Assembly (NCBI RefSeq): GCF_040394755.1
Contig: NZ_JBEBRQ010000023.1
From: Castellaniella defragrans_A
GTDB lineage: Bacteria > Pseudomonadota > Gammaproteobacteria > Burkholderiales > Burkholderiaceae_B
DNA length: 46,404 bases
Direction: 5' to 3' (one strand)
Position 1 is the stretch's first letter, and the number at the start of each line of letters is the position of its first letter. Of this stretch, positions 24,603 to 33,199 are shown in pieces. The position numbers and the translations under genes are program-made. The notes below the pieces were generated by a model. The model was not told the DNA's origin. It made no database searches and saw only the letters and a program-made list of their open reading frames with translations.

Positions 24603-25874
24603 ATGAAGACACCTCCGGACCCTTCCCCGCCCAGCAGCGTGCGCGCCCGCGTCATGGACATCCTGCGCTTCACGCTGGAATACGCCGGCGAAAAGAAACT
24701 CACGCGCTCGGCCTCCAGTCTGACGTTCACCACGGTGCTGGCGATCGTGCCGCTGCTGGCGGTGGTGCTGGCGCTGTTCACCGCATTTCCGCTGTTCGCC
24801 GAGTTTCGCGTGGCGCTCGAGGCCTTCCTCAGCGAGAGCCTGCTGCCGCCCTCGTTCTCGGACACCATCATGGGCTACCTGAACCAGTTCGCCGCGCAGG
24901 CCTCGGGCCTGACGGCGGTGGGCAGCGCATTCCTGCTGGTGACCTCGATCCTGCTCATCATGACGATCGACGAGGCTTTCAACGAGATCTGGCGCGTGGA
25001 AAAACAGCGTCCCCTGCGCCAGCGCCTGCTGGTGTACTGGGCCATCATCTCCCTCGGCCCGATCCTCACGGGCGCCAGCCTCTGGGCCACCACGGTGCTG
25101 ACGCGCGAATCCCTCGGCTACATCGGCCAGTTGCCCGAATGGCTGAGCCTGCTGCTGAACGTGGTGCCGGTCACGGCCTCGGCCCTGGGGTTCACCGCGC
25201 TGTTCGTCTTCGTGCCCAACTGCCGCGTGCTGTGGCGCGATGCGCTTCTGGGCGGGGTCGGCACGGCGGTCATCCTGGCCATCATGAAGGCGGGTTTTAC
25301 CTGGTACCTGACGCGCTTTCCCTCCTACACCGTCATCTACGGCGCCTTCGCCACACTGCCGATCTTCCTGCTATGGATCTATCTGTCGTGGCTGGTCGTG
25401 CTGATGGGCGCGATGGTCGCCTCCCTGCTGCCCGCGCTGCGCCACCGGCGCTGGGCCATCCTCAGACGCCCCGGCGCATCCCTGGTCGATGCCATCCGCA
25501 TCCTGCACATCCTGTGGCAGGCCCGCGCCAGTTCGCCGCCGGGACGCAGCCTCCATTTCCTGGAACAGCGCCTGAGCGCGCATCCGGACGCCCTGCATCA
25601 GACCCTGCGCGCCCTGAGGGACCTGGGCTATGTGGTGCCCGCGCAGGACACCGACCAATGGGTGCTGGCATGCGACCCGGCCCGGGCCGACCTCGGCCCC
25701 GTCCTCGATCATCTGCTGATCGACCGCGCGCAGGCCGGCCTGACGCCGCAGACCGCCCAGGCCCTGGCGGCGACACTGGCGGGGCGGGCGCCCACTCTTG
25801 AACATTTGTTTCTGAATGTTCTACCGGAAACCGGCACGATGATGCAAAATACAGAAAACCAAGGGAACCTCTGA
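24603..25874 (+). CDS. YihY/UPF0761 (RNase BN-like) family membrane protein
   Basis: This predicted inner-membrane protein has 423 residues. Six hydrophobic segments fall in the first 290 residues, with family motifs SASSLTFTTVLAIVPLLAVV, FNEIWRV, and FPSYTVIYGAFATLPIFLLWIYLSW. The family was once called ribonuclease BN, but that activity belongs to another protein; its role is unsettled. About 130 cytoplasmic residues follow, resembling the winged-helix-like tail of other Burkholderiales members. The last codons (Gly-Asn-Leu) and the stop TGA come from the terminal repeat of the element starting at 25863, so the original C-terminus has probably been altered. Confidence 0.93.
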   Translation: MKTPPDPSPPSSVRARVMDILRFTLEYAGEKKLTRSASSLTFTTVLAIVPLLAVVLALFTAFPLFAEFRVALEAFLSESLLPPSFSDTIMGYLNQFAAQASGLTAVGSAFLLVTSILLIMTIDEAFNEIWRVEKQRPLRQRLLVYWAIISLGPILTGASLWATTVLTRESLGYIGQLPEWLSLLLNVVPVTASALGFTALFVFVPNCRVLWRDALLGGVGTAVILAIMKAGFTWYLTRFPSYTVIYGAFATLPIFLLWIYLSWLVVLMGAMVASLLPALRHRRWAILRRPGASLVDAIRILHILWQARASSPPGRSLHFLEQRLSAHPDALHQTLRALRDLGYVVPAQDTDQWVLACDPARADLGPVLDHLLIDRAQAGLTPQTAQALAATLAGRAPTLEHLFLNVLPETGTMMQNTENQGNL

Positions 25875-26018
25875 ATAAGTCCGGCGGCAAGCAGGCGCTT
25901 GCACGATGGGATGCAAGGCGCAAACCGCAGCGATAGCCCATGCTATCGCGAGGATTTGCAACGCAGCAGACCGCCCGTTGTGCTGCGCCTGCGGCGCCGG
26001 GCTTATTCAGAGGTTCCC
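25863..26018. repeat. 156-bp inverted-repeat (MITE-like) element
   Basis: The left end GGGAACCTCTGAATAAGTCC and the right end, read on the other strand as GGGAACCTCTGAATAAGCCC, are inverted repeats of about 24 bp with one mismatch in the first 20. Inside are further palindromes: GCAAGC/GCTTGC near 25887-25902 and GCGATAGC/GCTATCGC near 25930-25950. There is no open frame for a transposase. Two shorter related copies lie at 22602 and 22705. It separates yihY from the CBS gene and overlaps the yihY 3' end by 12 bp. Confidence 0.8.
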
Positions 26019-26060
26019 AAGACGCCTCTAACCACCAAACGGCAAGCGAGGGCTGACACC

Positions 26061-26522
26061 ATGCTCAAAGTCAATGAAATCCTGCGTATCAAGGGGCATA
26101 CCCTGTATACGGGCTCGCCGGCCATGCCCGTGCGCCAGGCCATCGAAACCATGAGCCAGTTCGATATCGGCTCGCTGGTCATCATGGAGCACGGCCAGCT
26201 GGCCGGCATGCTGACCTTCCGCGAGATCATCCGCCATATTCATACGCACGGCGAGCAGGCCGGCGGCTTCACCGTGCGCAACATCATGGACGACGCGCCG
26301 GTCAGCATCACGCCCAATACCGACATCGACGAGGCCCGGCGTCTGATGCTGGACAAGCACGCCCGTTATATTCCGGTCATGGACGGCCCGACCTTGATGG
26401 GGGTGATCTCGTTCTATGACATCGCCAACGCCGTCGTCAACGCCCAGCAGTTCGAAAACAACATGCTCAAGGCCTACATCCGCGACTGGCCTGCGGATAG
26501 TGCCGAGCAGAGCACAAACTAA
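26061..26522 (+). CDS. Two-CBS-domain protein
   Basis: This predicted soluble protein has 153 residues and is made almost entirely of a CBS pair (Bateman module): MSQFDIGSLVIMEHGQLAG.LTFREI in the first domain and EARRLMLDKHARYIPVMDGPTLMGVISFYDI in the second. Such modules bind adenine nucleotides and sense energy or ionic state, but the partner is unknown. The start at 26061 is preceded by GAGGG at good spacing; the longer in-frame extension runs into the repeat element and is not coding. Its stop overlaps the convergent dusA stop by 4 bp. Confidence 0.9.
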   Translation: MLKVNEILRIKGHTLYTGSPAMPVRQAIETMSQFDIGSLVIMEHGQLAGMLTFREIIRHIHTHGEQAGGFTVRNIMDDAPVSITPNTDIDEARRLMLDKHARYIPVMDGPTLMGVISFYDIANAVVNAQQFENNMLKAYIRDWPADSAEQSTN

Positions 26523-27562
26523 TCCAATGGCGTGACGGGCGCCGGCCCCAGTTCGGCCCAGGCGCGCCGCAGGATCGCCGGACCTTCCGCCCGCAAGGCG
26601 GCGGGATCCGAAAGAATGCGCCGCCAACGGCGCGCGCCTGGCAGTCCGGCGCGCCAGCCCAGCACGCCGCGCAGCACGATGTGCAGCGGCACGCCGGCCG
26701 CCGTCTGGCGCATGGCGTAATCCAGCAAAGCCTCGAGAATCCGATCTGCTGCGGGAATCGCCTGGCCGGGCGCGATCCGGCGATTCAACGCTGACAGAAC
26801 GTCCGGATGATGCCAGGCCGCGCGCCCCAGCATCACGCCATCGAACTGCCGCATCCAGCCCAGGCAGTCCTCGACCTCCGACAGGCCGCCATTGAGGACG
26901 AAGCGCGCCTCGGGAAAATCCTGGCGCAGGCGCAGGGCGTCCGCGTAACGCAGGGGGGGCTTTTCTCGGTTGTCCTTGGGCGACAGGCCCTCGAGCACCG
27001 CATTGCGCGCATGCACGATGAACACGCGGCAGCCCGCTTCGAACAGGGCGCCGACGAAATCCCGCACGAAACCATAGGATTCGTCATAACCCAGCCCCAG
27101 GCGATGCTTGACGGTGACCGGGACCGAGACCGCATCACACATGGCGCGCACGCAGTCAGCCACCAGGGCCGGTTCGGCCATCAGGCAAGCGCCAAACGCA
27201 CCGCGCTGGACCCGTTCGGACGGGCAGCCGCAATTCAGGTTGATCTCGTCATACCCCCATTGCTCGCCCATGCGCGCGCAATACGCCAGCTCGGCGGGAT
27301 CGCTGCCGCCCAATTGCAAGGCCAGCGGATGCTCGCTGGCGTCGAAATCGAGATGGCGGCCCGCATCGCCGTGCCGCAAGGCGCCGGTCGTGACCATTTC
27401 GGTGTACAGGCGCGCCTGGGGCGCGAGCAGGCGATGGAAATAGCGGCAATGGCGGTCGGTGACGTCGATCATCGGCGCCACGCACAGGCGCCAGGGCGCC
27501 GCGTCCGCCCGGGCCTCGGGCAACTGGGGCATAGATTCGGGATGCTCTGAATGAATCCGCAT
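26519..27562 (-). CDS. dusA: tRNA-dihydrouridine(20/20a) synthase
   Basis: This FMN enzyme reduces uridine 20/20a in the tRNA D-loop. The product is up to 347 residues, or 337 if Met11 at 27532 is used; neither has a strong Shine-Dalgarno. TIM-barrel motifs are VAPMIDVTDRHCRYFHR, LQLGGSDP, EINLNCGCPSERVQRGAFGACLM with the catalytic Cys, VKHRLGLG, HARNAVLEGLSPKDNREKPPL (typical of DusA rather than DusB/C) and FVLNGGL. It is a lone minus-strand gene in the plus-strand block, divergent from thrB and convergent with the CBS gene. Confidence 0.95.
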   Translation of the reverse strand: MRIHSEHPESMPQLPEARADAAPWRLCVAPMIDVTDRHCRYFHRLLAPQARLYTEMVTTGALRHGDAGRHLDFDASEHPLALQLGGSDPAELAYCARMGEQWGYDEINLNCGCPSERVQRGAFGACLMAEPALVADCVRAMCDAVSVPVTVKHRLGLGYDESYGFVRDFVGALFEAGCRVFIVHARNAVLEGLSPKDNREKPPLRYADALRLRQDFPEARFVLNGGLSEVEDCLGWMRQFDGVMLGRAAWHHPDVLSALNRRIAPGQAIPAADRILEALLDYAMRQTAAGVPLHIVLRGVLGWRAGLPGARRWRRILSDPAALRAEGPAILRRAWAELGPAPVTPLD

Positions 27563-27660
27563 TTTACCGTGAGGGCGGCAGCCGCCCGCGCCAGTGCGCG
27601 CAGGTGGACTAAAATCGGGAATTCGACCACTTTCGGCCCCGCGGGCCGCGCGTATCCCTC

Positions 27661-28629
27661 ATGGCCGTATTCACCCCCGTTTCCAACGACGATGCCCAAG
27701 CCCTGTTACAGCGCTACGATCTGGGCGAGCTCATCGCCCTGCGCGGGATCACCGCCGGCATCGAGAACACCAATTATTTTCTCGACACCACGGGCGGCGA
27801 ATACGTGCTGACGCTGTTCGAGGTCCTGACCGCGGCCCAGTTGCCGTTCTACATCGAACTGATGTACCACCTGGCCGAACGGGGAGTGCCCGTGCCCCGC
27901 CCCCAGACCCTGCGCGATGGCACCCGGATCACCGAACTGCACGGCAAGCCTGCGGCCATCGTCACGCGTCTGTCCGGCGGCTACGAGCCAGAACCCGGCC
28001 CCGCGCACTGCACGCTCGCTGGCCGCACATTGGCCCAGGCGCACCTCGCGGGGCGGGATTTCGGCATCCACCAGCCCAATCTGCGCGGCCTGCCCTGGTG
28101 GCGCGAAACCACGCCGAAACTACGACCCTTTCTGAGCGACGACCAGGCAGGCCTGCTCGAACGCACGCTGGCCGAGCAAGTGGCGTTCGCCGACGGCCCC
28201 GTCCATGCGCGCCTGCCCCAGGGTCCCGCCCACTGCGACTTGTTCCGCGACAACGTCCTGTTCGATGGCACCTATGAGGTGCCGCACATGGGCGGTTTCA
28301 TCGATTTCTATTTCGCAGGCTGGGATACCTGGCTGTTCGATGTGGCGGTCAGCGTCAACGACTGGTGCATCCAGCGTACGACCGGCGCCTTCGTCCACAA
28401 ACGCCTGGACGCCTGGCTGCAGGCCTACCATGATGTGCGCCCCTTTACCGAGGCCGAACACGCAGCCTGGCCCATCGTCCTGCGCGCGGCCGCCCTGCGC
28501 TTCTGGATCTCGCGCCTGTACGATTTTTACCTGCCGCGCCCCGCGCAGACGCTCAAACCGCATGATCCGCGCCATTTCGAACGCATCCTGCGCCTGCGAA
28601 CCACCCAGTCCGCACCCGCCCTGCCCTGA
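27661..28629 (+). CDS. thrB: Homoserine kinase (APH-fold type)
   Basis: This enzyme phosphorylates homoserine in threonine synthesis. It belongs to the aminoglycoside-phosphotransferase-fold homoserine kinases of many proteobacteria, not the GHMP type of E. coli. The 322-residue product has GITAGIENTNYFLDTTGG at the nucleotide loop, the catalytic segment GPAHCDLFRDNVLF and the Mg-binding Asp in GGFIDFYFAGWDTWLFDVA. Length is typical (about 320). The start at 27661 is the first ATG that gives the family N-terminus (MAVFTPVSNDDA). A BPSS1780-family gene follows after 9 bp. Confidence 0.95.
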   Translation: MAVFTPVSNDDAQALLQRYDLGELIALRGITAGIENTNYFLDTTGGEYVLTLFEVLTAAQLPFYIELMYHLAERGVPVPRPQTLRDGTRITELHGKPAAIVTRLSGGYEPEPGPAHCTLAGRTLAQAHLAGRDFGIHQPNLRGLPWWRETTPKLRPFLSDDQAGLLERTLAEQVAFADGPVHARLPQGPAHCDLFRDNVLFDGTYEVPHMGGFIDFYFAGWDTWLFDVAVSVNDWCIQRTTGAFVHKRLDAWLQAYHDVRPFTEAEHAAWPIVLRAAALRFWISRLYDFYLPRPAQTLKPHDPRHFERILRLRTTQSAPALP

Positions 28630-28638
28630 AGCGTCATC

Positions 28639-29439
28639 ATGCAAGCCGCCATACTGCCTATCTCCGCCGGCTGGTCCTGGATCGCCCAGGGCTACAAATT
28701 ATTCCGCCGCCAACCCCTGGCGATGTTCTTCTGGAGCGTATTCACGAGCGTTTCGATCATGCTGGCCTCGAGCATCCCGCTGCTGGGCCAACTGGCGTTG
28801 ATCACCCTCACCCCGCTGCTGACTTTCCTTACCCTGTGCGCTTGCCGCAATATCGATCAGGGCGTGCGCATATTGCCCGACATGTGGCTGCTGCCGCTAC
28901 AGACGCCCGGCGTGGGCGGCCGATTGATCCGCCTGGGCCTGGCCTACCTGGCCGCCAGCCTCACCGCGGCCCTGATCGCCACCCTGCCCTTCGTCTCGAC
29001 CCTGACCGGCGCCATCGACGCCCAGGGCCAGATCAACTTCACTGCCCTGGAAACGGCCATGCGCGGGCCGCTGGTCGTTTTCGGCATACTGTACCTGCTG
29101 CTGTCGGCCCTGTTCTGGCACGCGCCGGCGCTGATCGGCTGGCATCAGGTTCCGCTGACCCGCGCCCTGTTCTTTTCCATGGTCGCCTGCTGGCGCAACA
29201 AATGGGGATTCCTGTTATACGCCCTGATCTGGGCGGGGTTATTCTATGGGCTGTACTGGATCGTCGACACGCTGATCGCGGCAGGTATGCCCAATGGCCT
29301 GCTGCAAGGGATCCTGGTGCCGGGAAATATCGTGATGGCCGCCGTGCTGTACTGTAGTTTCTACCCCGCCTACGTGATGATCTTCGAATCCAGCAGCGTG
29401 CGGGACAGCGCCGCCGACCAGGACGAACCCGAACAATAA
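28639..29439 (+). CDS. BPSS1780-family inner-membrane protein
   Basis: This predicted polytopic membrane protein has 266 residues and six hydrophobic segments. The opening ISAGWSWIAQGYKLFRRQPLAMFFWSV is characteristic of the BPSS1780 family found in Burkholderiales, whose function is unknown. The short acidic tail (SVRDSAADQDEPEQ) faces the cytoplasm. It lies 9 bp after thrB and is probably co-transcribed. Its last 70 bases overlap, in antisense, the 3' end of the DUF192 gene at 29370-29759. Confidence 0.87.
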   Translation: MQAAILPISAGWSWIAQGYKLFRRQPLAMFFWSVFTSVSIMLASSIPLLGQLALITLTPLLTFLTLCACRNIDQGVRILPDMWLLPLQTPGVGGRLIRLGLAYLAASLTAALIATLPFVSTLTGAIDAQGQINFTALETAMRGPLVVFGILYLLLSALFWHAPALIGWHQVPLTRALFFSMVACWRNKWGFLLYALIWAGLFYGLYWIVDTLIAAGMPNGLLQGILVPGNIVMAAVLYCSFYPAYVMIFESSSVRDSAADQDEPEQ

Positions 29440-29759
29440 CCGGCGGGCAGCTCGACCACCGCGCGAGCGCGCCGCTCGATCGCCCAGCGATTGGGCGGCA
29501 GCGCGGATACGTGGCGCAAGATCCGGTTGTCGGCCCCCAGGAACACCACATCGATCGGCCCGCGCAAGCCCAGAGTATGCACGGCGCGGCAGGGCCGCAG
29601 GATCAAGGCGCGCACCATCCCTGGAGGCACCGTCGGCAAACCGTGCAGGCCTCTCAGGCGGCCGAGGAAACTATCGGCGACGCAGATCGCCAGAGGCGCC
29701 TTCGGCGCCGTATCGATCGCTTCATGATCGGCGGGACCCACACACCGGCGCGCACTCAT
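29370..29759 (-). CDS. DUF192 family protein, last gene of the Tad-type operon
   Basis: This 129-residue product contains the DUF192 core: FLGRLRGLHGLP near the start, LILRPCRAVHTLGLRGPIDVVFLGADNRIL, and RWAIERRARAVVELPAG. Family members are small beta-rich proteins, often exported, of unknown function; no signal peptide is evident here. The core ends near residue 107, and the remaining 22 residues are encoded in the region overlapping the convergent BPSS1780-family gene, beyond the usual family end. Its ATG overlaps the TadC stop (ATGA), so it is coupled to the pilus operon. Confidence 0.82.
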   Translation of the reverse strand: MSARRCVGPADHEAIDTAPKAPLAICVADSFLGRLRGLHGLPTVPPGMVRALILRPCRAVHTLGLRGPIDVVFLGADNRILRHVSALPPNRWAIERRARAVVELPAGYCSGSSWSAALSRTLLDSKIIT

Positions 29760-30616
29760 GTCATATCCATCAGCTTGACCACGACCGGAAAACCGATGAC
29801 CAGGAAGGTGCAGGGAAAGATGCAGAACACCATCGGAAACAGCATCTTGACGGGCGCCTCGAGGGCTAGCTTTTCGGCGCGCAGGAAGCGGTCGCTGCGT
29901 TGCTGGGCGGCCTGCGCGCGCAGGATCGGCCCCAGGCTCATGCCCAGGTGATCGGCCTGGCCGAGGGCCAGCACCAGACTGCGCACCGCGGGTACCATAC
30001 AGGCCTGCGCCCATTGGTCCAGCGCGCGATCGCGGGACACCCCCGCGCGAATGGCTGCCAGCGCCTCGAGCAGGCTCTGGCGCAGCGGCCCCTGGGGCGC
30101 ATGCTCGGCCACCTGCCGCAAGGCTGCATGCAGGCTCAGGCCCGCCTCGACGCACAAAGTCATCAAATCCAGCATGAACGGCAGCTCGCGCTGCATCCAG
30201 GCCAACCGCAAAACCGTCCGCCGCTGCAAGACATGATCCGGCAGCCACGAGCCAGCCATTCCGACAAGCACCGCCAACAGCGCCGACACCGGCCCATCCA
30301 GGCCGGACAGCAGGCAGGCTCCACCCAGCCCGCCCGCGACCGACAAACCGATCAACACGCGCAGAGCCACCCACTGCTCGACCCGCCAGACCTCGCCCGC
30401 CCCCGCCTGGCGCATCCGCAAACCAAACCGGCGCCGCATGCGCCAGGACACCATCCAGGCGCACCAGGGTTCGAGCGCGCGCACCCAGGGCCAGACCCAT
30501 GCGCCGCGCAACATCGGGCCGGGATCGGCCGCCCGCCACCGCGCCCAGGGTCCGCCCAGGCTCCAGAATCCTGCGACGACGGCCAGCACCGCCAGTATCA
30601 ATCCCATCCAGAACAT
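29756..30616 (-). CDS. tadC: TadC-like pilus assembly membrane protein
   Basis: This predicted inner-membrane platform protein of the type II secretion F superfamily has 286 residues. Hydrophobic segments lie near residues 3-22, 90-125 and 255-280, and the T2SSF core is ELPFMLDLMTLCVEAGLSLHAALRQVAEHAP...SDRFLRAEKLALEAPVKMLFPMVFCIFPCTFLVI. In Tad systems TadB and TadC form the inner-membrane base on which the TadA ATPase works. It starts 10 bp after tadB and overlaps the DUF192 start. Confidence 0.9.
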   Translation of the reverse strand: MFWMGLILAVLAVVAGFWSLGGPWARWRAADPGPMLRGAWVWPWVRALEPWCAWMVSWRMRRRFGLRMRQAGAGEVWRVEQWVALRVLIGLSVAGGLGGACLLSGLDGPVSALLAVLVGMAGSWLPDHVLQRRTVLRLAWMQRELPFMLDLMTLCVEAGLSLHAALRQVAEHAPQGPLRQSLLEALAAIRAGVSRDRALDQWAQACMVPAVRSLVLALGQADHLGMSLGPILRAQAAQQRSDRFLRAEKLALEAPVKMLFPMVFCIFPCTFLVIGFPVVVKLMDMT

Positions 30617-30626
30617 GGCCCGGCCC

Positions 30627-31475
30627 TCAGAGATCGATCGCCATGATGCGCTGGATCAGCATGACGCCCACCGTCTCCAGCACCAGCACCGCCGCGAGGA
30701 CGATCCATCCCGGAATCGTCGTCCACAGCAAGGCCATGGCCTCGGGTTCGAGGCGATGCAGAATCGCGGCCATCACCAGAGGCAAGCCGGCCATGATCCA
30801 GCTCTGCAGGCGGCCCTGCGCCGTCAGGGCGCGGACCCGGCCCTGCCAGTGATGACGCGCCCGCAGGGTCTGCGCAATGCCCTCGAGGGTATCGGACAAG
30901 CCGCCGCCGCTTTGCGCCGCGACCCCCAGGGCGGAAACCACCAGACTGCAAGCCTGCGTCGGCATGCGCACCCGCAAGTGCGCCAGCGCCTCGTGAAAAC
31001 CGACGCCCATGCGCTGCTCGCGCAGCAGCAGGCCGAATTCCTGGGAAAGCGGCGCCGGCGAGTGCGACACGATATGCCGCAAGGCTGGCTGCAGGCCCGA
31101 GCCCGCCCGCAAGGCGCCCGCCAGAGCCTGAACCAGCTCTGGCAACTGCTCGTCGAAGCGGCGCGCGCGCCGGACCCTGAGCAGCCGCAAGGCGAACCGT
31201 GGCATCGCCAGCGCCAATGCAACGGCGACCGTCCCCAGCCACCACTGCCCCGACACCCAGGCCAGCAAGACGCCCCCGGCGAGGCTCGCCAAGGTCAGCC
31301 CCCCCCATAAACGCGCCGGATCCAGGAACAGAAAGAATTCGTCGAGCTGGATGCGGGCGTCTTCCTGCAAGCGGGTTTCATAGACATGCCAGCCGCGGGC
31401 CAGGACTCCCAGCGCCATCCAGGCGCCGCCGGCGGCCAGGCCAAAGACCAGGATCAACGCCCACCACAGGCTCAT
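30627..31475 (-). CDS. tadB: TadB-like pilus assembly membrane protein
   Basis: This is the partner of TadC in the inner-membrane platform, with 282 residues and the T2SSF-type core (QLPELVQALAGALRAGSGLQPALRHIV...MGVGFHEALAHL) and paired hydrophobic segments at both ends. The start at 31475 overlaps the tadA stop (ATGA) and opens with a membrane segment (LWWALILVFGLAAGGAW). Upstream codons in frame lie in tadA and are not used. Confidence 0.9.
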   Translation of the reverse strand: MSLWWALILVFGLAAGGAWMALGVLARGWHVYETRLQEDARIQLDEFFLFLDPARLWGGLTLASLAGGVLLAWVSGQWWLGTVAVALALAMPRFALRLLRVRRARRFDEQLPELVQALAGALRAGSGLQPALRHIVSHSPAPLSQEFGLLLREQRMGVGFHEALAHLRVRMPTQACSLVVSALGVAAQSGGGLSDTLEGIAQTLRARHHWQGRVRALTAQGRLQSWIMAGLPLVMAAILHRLEPEAMALLWTTIPGWIVLAAVLVLETVGVMLIQRIMAIDL

Positions 31476-33199
31476 GGCATCGCCCCGAAAACAACGGCCC
31501 GTCCGTCCTCGCACACGGTGCGGCCCAAAAACAGCGAGACGTCCAGGACATGCGGCGAACCGGCGAAGCAATCGGGCACGATCCCGCAGCCCGAATACAC
31601 GGCGGGCGGCCCCGCCTGCCCGCAAAACAATTCCTGCATCTGGATGCGGCCGCCCTCCATACCGGTGAGCTCGACCACCGAAGCCACCATGCGCCGGCCA
31701 TCCGCCGCGCGCGACAACTGGACAATGATGTCGATACTGGCGGCGATATGCTCGCGCACAGCGGCAAGCGGCAGATCCATCCCCGCCATCAGGATCATGG
31801 TCTCGAGCCGCCCCAGCGCATCGCGCGGACTGTTCGCATGCAAAGTTGTGAGCGACCCCTCATGCCCGGTGTTCATGGCCGCCAGCATATCGAACGCCTC
31901 GCCGCCCCGGCATTCGCCGACGACGATGCGATCCGGACGCATCCGCAAGGCATTGCGCACCAGATCCCGGATCTCGATCCGCCCGCGGCCCTCCAGATTG
32001 GCTGGCCTGGCCTCGAGGCTGACCAGATGCGCGTGATTCAGGCGCAGTTCGGCCGCATCCTCGATCGTCACGATGCGTTCGCCCTCGGGAATCGCATTGG
32101 ACAGGATATTCAGGAGGCTGGTCTTGCCTGACCCCGTCCCGCCCGAGACGATGAGGTTCTTTTTATGGCGCACGCAGGCCTGGAGGAATTCAGCAATGAA
32201 TTCGTCCAGCGCGCCCACGGCCAGCAGGTCGGCCATGCCCAGCCGCCGCGCGGGAAACTTGCGGATGGTGAGGCTCGCGCCACGCAAGGCGATGGGCGCG
32301 ATCACGGCATTGACGCGCGAACCGTCGCGCAGGCGCGCATCGACCATAGGCGAACTGTCGTCGATGCGCCGCCCCAAAGGCGCCACGATGCGCTCGATCA
32401 CCCCCAGCACCGCCTGCTCGCCGCTGAAAGCCCGCGAGTGACGCCGCAGTCGCCCACGGACCTCGACGAAGATCTCGTCATGCCGGTTGACCATGATCTC
32501 GGTCACCTCGGGGTCGGCGAGCAAACCCTCGAGCGGCCCCAGGCCCACCGCCTCATCGAGCAGGTCCCGCACCAACGCCTCGCGCTCGTGCGCCGGGGGC
32601 GGCGCCTCATCCTCGGCGATCAGGACGGCGAGCAGCTTTGCCGCCTCGGCGCGCAAGGCCTCATCGCTCATCAGGCCGATATCCCGGCGCCTGAGCTGCA
32701 AGGCCTCGATCAGGCGGTCATGCAGCCGACGGCGCAATGCCAACCCATCCGCGCCCGGCGCCGGACCGCCAATGGCCTCGGCTGCGGCCTGCGCCGCGGC
32801 TGGCGCGGATATGGGCTGGGCCTGACCGGACGAACCGGCAACACCGGCCCGCCGGGAATCGTTTGCCGCATCACCGGATGGCGCCGGGTCCATGGCGCGC
32901 GGCAATGCGCCAGGCAGCGCCAGGACGCGCAACAGACACGGCCCAATGACAATCTCGTCGTTGACGCCCAGGGGGCCATACAGGGCAACTCGCCGCCCGT
33001 TGACCTCGGTGCCCGCGAGTGAACCGAAATCCTCGATCCAGACCTCGCCCTCGCGCACCATGATGCATGCATGGCGCCGGGCGACCCGCCAGGCGCGGAT
33101 TCTCAGGCCACTATCCTCGTCGCGGCCGATCGACAGCGGCAGATCGAAGCTTTGCGAGAGGCGCCGGCCATCCTCGAACTCCAGGGCGAATTCCATCAT
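31472..33199 (-). CDS. tadA: TadA/CpaF-type pilus ATPase with N-terminal FHA domain
   Basis: This predicted cytoplasmic hexameric ATPase would power pilus assembly, with 575 residues. An FHA-like domain occupies about residues 15-92 (SIGRDEDSGLRIRAW..ARRHACI...DFGSLAGTEVNGRRV), a phosphothreonine-binding fold not present in classical TadA. A linker rich in Ala and Pro (100-150) leads to the CpaF domain. It contains Walker A GGTGSGKTS (about 353-361), an aspartate/histidine box region, and a Walker B-like RIVVGE (424-429). The start at 33199 overlaps the secretin stop and has GGAGG upstream. TadZ/CpaE, usually encoded beside TadA, is absent; the FHA domain may supply another recruitment route (inference). 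Confidence 0.92.
   Translation of the reverse strand: MMEFALEFEDGRRLSQSFDLPLSIGRDEDSGLRIRAWRVARRHACIMVREGEVWIEDFGSLAGTEVNGRRVALYGPLGVNDEIVIGPCLLRVLALPGALPRAMDPAPSGDAANDSRRAGVAGSSGQAQPISAPAAAQAAAEAIGGPAPGADGLALRRRLHDRLIEALQLRRRDIGLMSDEALRAEAAKLLAVLIAEDEAPPPAHEREALVRDLLDEAVGLGPLEGLLADPEVTEIMVNRHDEIFVEVRGRLRRHSRAFSGEQAVLGVIERIVAPLGRRIDDSSPMVDARLRDGSRVNAVIAPIALRGASLTIRKFPARRLGMADLLAVGALDEFIAEFLQACVRHKKNLIVSGGTGSGKTSLLNILSNAIPEGERIVTIEDAAELRLNHAHLVSLEARPANLEGRGRIEIRDLVRNALRMRPDRIVVGECRGGEAFDMLAAMNTGHEGSLTTLHANSPRDALGRLETMILMAGMDLPLAAVREHIAASIDIIVQLSRAADGRRMVASVVELTGMEGGRIQMQELFCGQAGPPAVYSGCGIVPDCFAGSPHVLDVSLFLGRTVCEDGRAVVFGAMP

Noticed and set aside
25899..26060. Upstream in-frame extension of the CBS protein
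   Set aside because: It is encoded by the inverted-repeat element and has no similarity to CBS proteins; GAGGG precedes the chosen start.
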